Source of the DNA: Rickettsia typhi
GTDB lineage: Bacteria > Pseudomonadota > Alphaproteobacteria > Rickettsiales > UBA1997
Direction of reading: 5' to 3'
Assembly: GCA_945874115.1 (NCBI GenBank)
Contig: CAMCFD010000083.1
Coordinates: forward strand, 1 to 6,635
DNA length: 6,635 nt
Shown: in pieces, positions 4,125 to 6,635 of the stretch
Position numbering within the stretch: position 1 is the stretch's first letter
Layout of the letters: each line of letters opens with the position of its first letter
Program-made: the position numbers and the translations under genes
Notes under the pieces: model-generated
Told to the model about the DNA's origin: nothing
What the model saw: the letters and a program-made list of their open reading frames with translations, nothing else
Databases searched by the model: none

Positions 4125-6635
4125 TTATACCCCATCAGAATCTGTAGATTTACCTTTTAGTGAACTGTATTTCGCACTGAATTCTTTAATTTTATCAACC
4201 GAATTATCGTCGAAACTAGAAGACATTATTTGGTCGAATTTCTTCGAAGCTTCCGCGCTTGTGGCGATGTCAGAGCGGTCAGAATCTGTTAGTCTTGAAT
4301 CAGATTTATCGATTTTAGCAAGAGCGCCTGCATCTTGCATAATTTCTCGAGCTTGAGTAATTGCGCCGATTGCCTCTTCGGACGATTCTTTTTTGGCGGT
4401 GGCATTATTTAATTTCGAGCTTGAAGACGCGATTGCTGAGTGAGCAGCCTTAAGTTGTGCGCCTTTTTCATTATATGTTTTATCACTTGAAATTTCAGAC
4501 ATTCTAGAATTTATTTCACGTCTTCTCTCTGGAGTTGTCGCTTTACTAGCTGACTCTTTTGCTAGATCTTGCATTTCTTTCATATCCTTTTGGAAAGGCT
4601 CGTCTTTTTGCAAAGTGTCTATTTTAGCTTGGTTAGTTTTAATAGAAGCGCTCGCCACCTCTATGTCAGATTGAGCCGAATCTCTTTGGCTTTCGAAGCT
4701 TTTTTGAATATGACCCAAGCGGCTTTCTTTTACGGCAGCCACGGCGTCTTTTTTAGCATCACTGAATGTTTCGAGTTTTTTTCTGCCGATTACCGCTCCG
4801 ACTACACCGGACTCTCTGGCAATTCCGGCTAAAGCGCCTTTATCTTTCGAAGCTTGGATGAATTCTTTTTCCATTTGAAGACTTGCAACCGTGCTTGCTT
4901 TTGACATTTTAGGAGCCACAGTGCCACCTTGTGTGCGGTTTTTCTTCACTTCGTCGCGAATTCTTTTTTTATCTGCGTCGCTTCTTGTCCAATTTCCACC
5001 GGCTCCAACCTTGTCGATTTGACCCGCGGCAACTAGAGTTTTTATTGCTTTATCTTCTTCTGGATCATGGAATTTTTTGCCAACGTTGCTCAAGCCTTCT
5101 TTTGCTGCTTTTATCGCATTTCCTGGAGCGGCTTTCATTCTGCTTATGCGGCCAGACTCGACAAATATTTCGCCTTTATTGACGGAATCCATAAATTTCT
5201 TAGCACCCTCTTCATCAGTATTTTTTAGAGCTTCTTTTGCTTGCTTTTTGGTAAGATCGGCACTGACCGATTGATCTTTTATTGTACTGAAAATAGCATT
5301 TCCGCCGCGCGCAGATTGCCTCATAGCGCTAAGGCCGCCCACGATTAAATTGTCGCCTGAATATTGCAATCCTTTTTGATTTTTAAGTCTTTCTATCTCT
5401 TTTGGATTTAATCCCAATTTTTCACCAGTTTTATTCATGGCGTCGTCTTTTACTTTTCTGAGCATTCTTTCTTGATCTTCTTTGCTTAAACCAGCCAATT
5501 CTGCGCCATTTTTAGATTTAAAGTCGTTGATAGCAGCTCTTCCAGCTTTTGACATTGCAGCTTTGTTGTTAGAATCAGTAGCCGCTTGTTGTTTTTTGAT
5601 TTTGCGATCTTCTTTGGCAAGAGCTCCAGAGTCAAACAAACCTTTGTCGAGACGAGCCACGGCTTTTCCGCCGCTGTTTTTCCAAGCCTCTCCAACTCCG
5701 TCAGAAGCAGTTTTCATTAAGCCATTAACCGCGCCTCTTATGCCACCACCAAGCTCTGCGACAGATAGACCGCCACCGATATCAGCGGCAACGCCCGTCA
5801 TGAAATCGACAAATTCATGCATTAATTTAGCGACAACCCATATGAATAAAATCGAGAAGAATGAAGGAATTCCGTCGTTTTTGCCGATATTTCCAACTTC
5901 TATTTGCGAATCGGTTCCTGGTGGCAATGACGGAATCGTCCAAAATGACATTAATGAGATTCGAGTGATAATGTTGATTGTCCAAACTTCGTCCCAGCAA
6001 ACTTTGTATGAAAGCGCCATTTTTATGATTTCATACATCATCATATTAAAAAAGGCCAAGGTTGTAAGTAGGAAAATTTGTTGCAACGAGAAGCCGATTA
6101 ATTGCTGTAACCATTTGTCGAACATTTCTTTGGTTGGGCCAAACAACGTGAAAACGAAGAATAAAGGCCCTAAAACGAATAATACTGAGATGAAGACTTG
6201 AGCGGTTAGATATAATAGAATCGCCGCGGAAACTGCGAATACGTAGGAAACGATTGCGTAAAAAATTATAAGTAAATATAGGAAGCCGAAAATGCTGGCA
6301 AAAAGCAAACCAGAGATTTTTTTCTGCACCGCTGATGAAAATAGCAAGCTAAATACGTTGTCGACACTTTTGAACAATATTGATTTATCGTAAAAATCAT
6401 AATTATTGATGGCATTTTTTAATTCGGGCGAGTCATCGAAAGAAGACGCCATCAAGAATGACAAATAATCGGTGCCGTTTTTGAAGAATTTGACAACGAT
6501 TTCGTTGAACCAAGTCCAACCTTCGGGGCCAACAAAAAGATAAATTAAACCTATTTTTACGACTCTACTTATAAGGTCACTGATGCTGGCATCAGTTATT
6601 CCCATTAAATAAGTCACCCCATAAAATGAAAACAT
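4125..6635 (-). CDS. virB6: VirB6 (TrbL/VirB6 family) T4SS inner-membrane protein with long C-terminal extension, 5'-truncated
   Basis: VirB6 is a polytopic inner-membrane part of the T4SS channel that helps pass substrate across the membrane. The frame is open to the right edge; the Met at 6635 is probably internal, so the true start lies outside. In the 836 visible residues, hydrophobic segments lie at about 24-36, 107-130, 132-165, 178-200 and 257-280. The core motif GPLFFVFTLFGPTKEMFDKW (156-175), with its conserved Trp175, then QQLIGFSLQQIFLL, is characteristic of the family. GPEGWTWFNEIVVKFFKNG (36-54) also resembles rickettsial VirB6 proteins. A glycine-rich stretch (287-303) ends the membrane domain. 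Residues about 305-836 are hydrophilic, rich in Lys, Ala, Ser, Glu and Asp, with likely coiled coil at about 640-760. Extended VirB6 tails are known in Rickettsiales; the function of this tail is not evident from sequence. It is followed by a weak hairpin and the rplM promoter region. Confidence 0.9.
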   Translation of the reverse strand: MFSFYGVTYLMGITDASISDLISRVVKIGLIYLFVGPEGWTWFNEIVVKFFKNGTDYLSFLMASSFDDSPELKNAINNYDFYDKSILFKSVDNVFSLLFSSAVQKKISGLLFASIFGFLYLLIIFYAIVSYVFAVSAAILLYLTAQVFISVLFVLGPLFFVFTLFGPTKEMFDKWLQQLIGFSLQQIFLLTTLAFFNMMMYEIIKMALSYKVCWDEVWTINIITRISLMSFWTIPSLPPGTDSQIEVGNIGKNDGIPSFFSILFIWVVAKLMHEFVDFMTGVAADIGGGLSVAELGGGIRGAVNGLMKTASDGVGEAWKNSGGKAVARLDKGLFDSGALAKEDRKIKKQQAATDSNNKAAMSKAGRAAINDFKSKNGAELAGLSKEDQERMLRKVKDDAMNKTGEKLGLNPKEIERLKNQKGLQYSGDNLIVGGLSAMRQSARGGNAIFSTIKDQSVSADLTKKQAKEALKNTDEEGAKKFMDSVNKGEIFVESGRISRMKAAPGNAIKAAKEGLSNVGKKFHDPEEDKAIKTLVAAGQIDKVGAGGNWTRSDADKKRIRDEVKKNRTQGGTVAPKMSKASTVASLQMEKEFIQASKDKGALAGIARESGVVGAVIGRKKLETFSDAKKDAVAAVKESRLGHIQKSFESQRDSAQSDIEVASASIKTNQAKIDTLQKDEPFQKDMKEMQDLAKESASKATTPERRREINSRMSEISSDKTYNEKGAQLKAAHSAIASSSSKLNNATAKKESSEEAIGAITQAREIMQDAGALAKIDKSDSRLTDSDRSDIATSAEASKKFDQIMSSSFDDNSVDKIKEFSAKYSSLKGKSTDSDGV

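Noticed and set aside
5482..6201. A 239-codon open frame on the plus strand, opposite virB6
   Set aside because: It lies wholly antisense to the VirB6 membrane domain and adjacent region, whose motifs are conserved. Its translation shows no recognisable domain, and it has no promoter or gene context.
4196..6450. The residues Ser-Ser-Phe-Asp-Asp occur twice in VirB6 (about 64-68 and 806-810)
   Set aside because: The codons and flanking residues differ, so it is more likely chance in a Ser/Asp-rich protein than a duplication.

Overview
The window looks like a piece of an AT-rich alphaproteobacterial chromosome, most likely from the Rickettsiales or a similar host-associated lineage. Three things point there: the AT-rich composition and lysine/asparagine-rich proteins, near absence of Shine-Dalgarno sites, and vir-type type IV secretion (T4SS) genes scattered among housekeeping genes, including a VirB6 with a very long hydrophilic C-terminal tail. 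This assignment is inference from gene content; no single marker proves it.

Every credible gene is on the minus strand, so the region is transcribed from the right edge to the left. In that order: the C-terminal part of virB6 (open at the right edge); a 363-base intergenic region with an AT-rich hairpin after virB6, an unexplained inverted repeat, a good sigma70-type promoter and a potentially structured leader; rplM and rpsI (ribosomal proteins L13 and S9, 3 bases apart); a strong intrinsic terminator; rpiB and trmB, which overlap; a short gap with two small hairpins and a -10-like box; murB; a gap with a consensus -35 promoter; virB2, the T4SS pilin; and at the left edge what looks like the first three codons of another gene.

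Functionally the window mixes translation (L13, S9, and tRNA m7G46 methylation by TrmB), sugar phosphate metabolism (RpiB) and cell-wall precursor synthesis (MurB), bracketed by two T4SS parts: VirB6 (inner-membrane channel) and VirB2 (pilin). No insertion sequence, CRISPR array, tRNA or rRNA gene was seen. No wholly new system is evident. The points most worth a second look are the VirB6 tail, the possible terminator/antiterminator leader of rplM, the intergenic inverted repeat near 3974-4031, and virB2 as an orphan gene with its own promoter.
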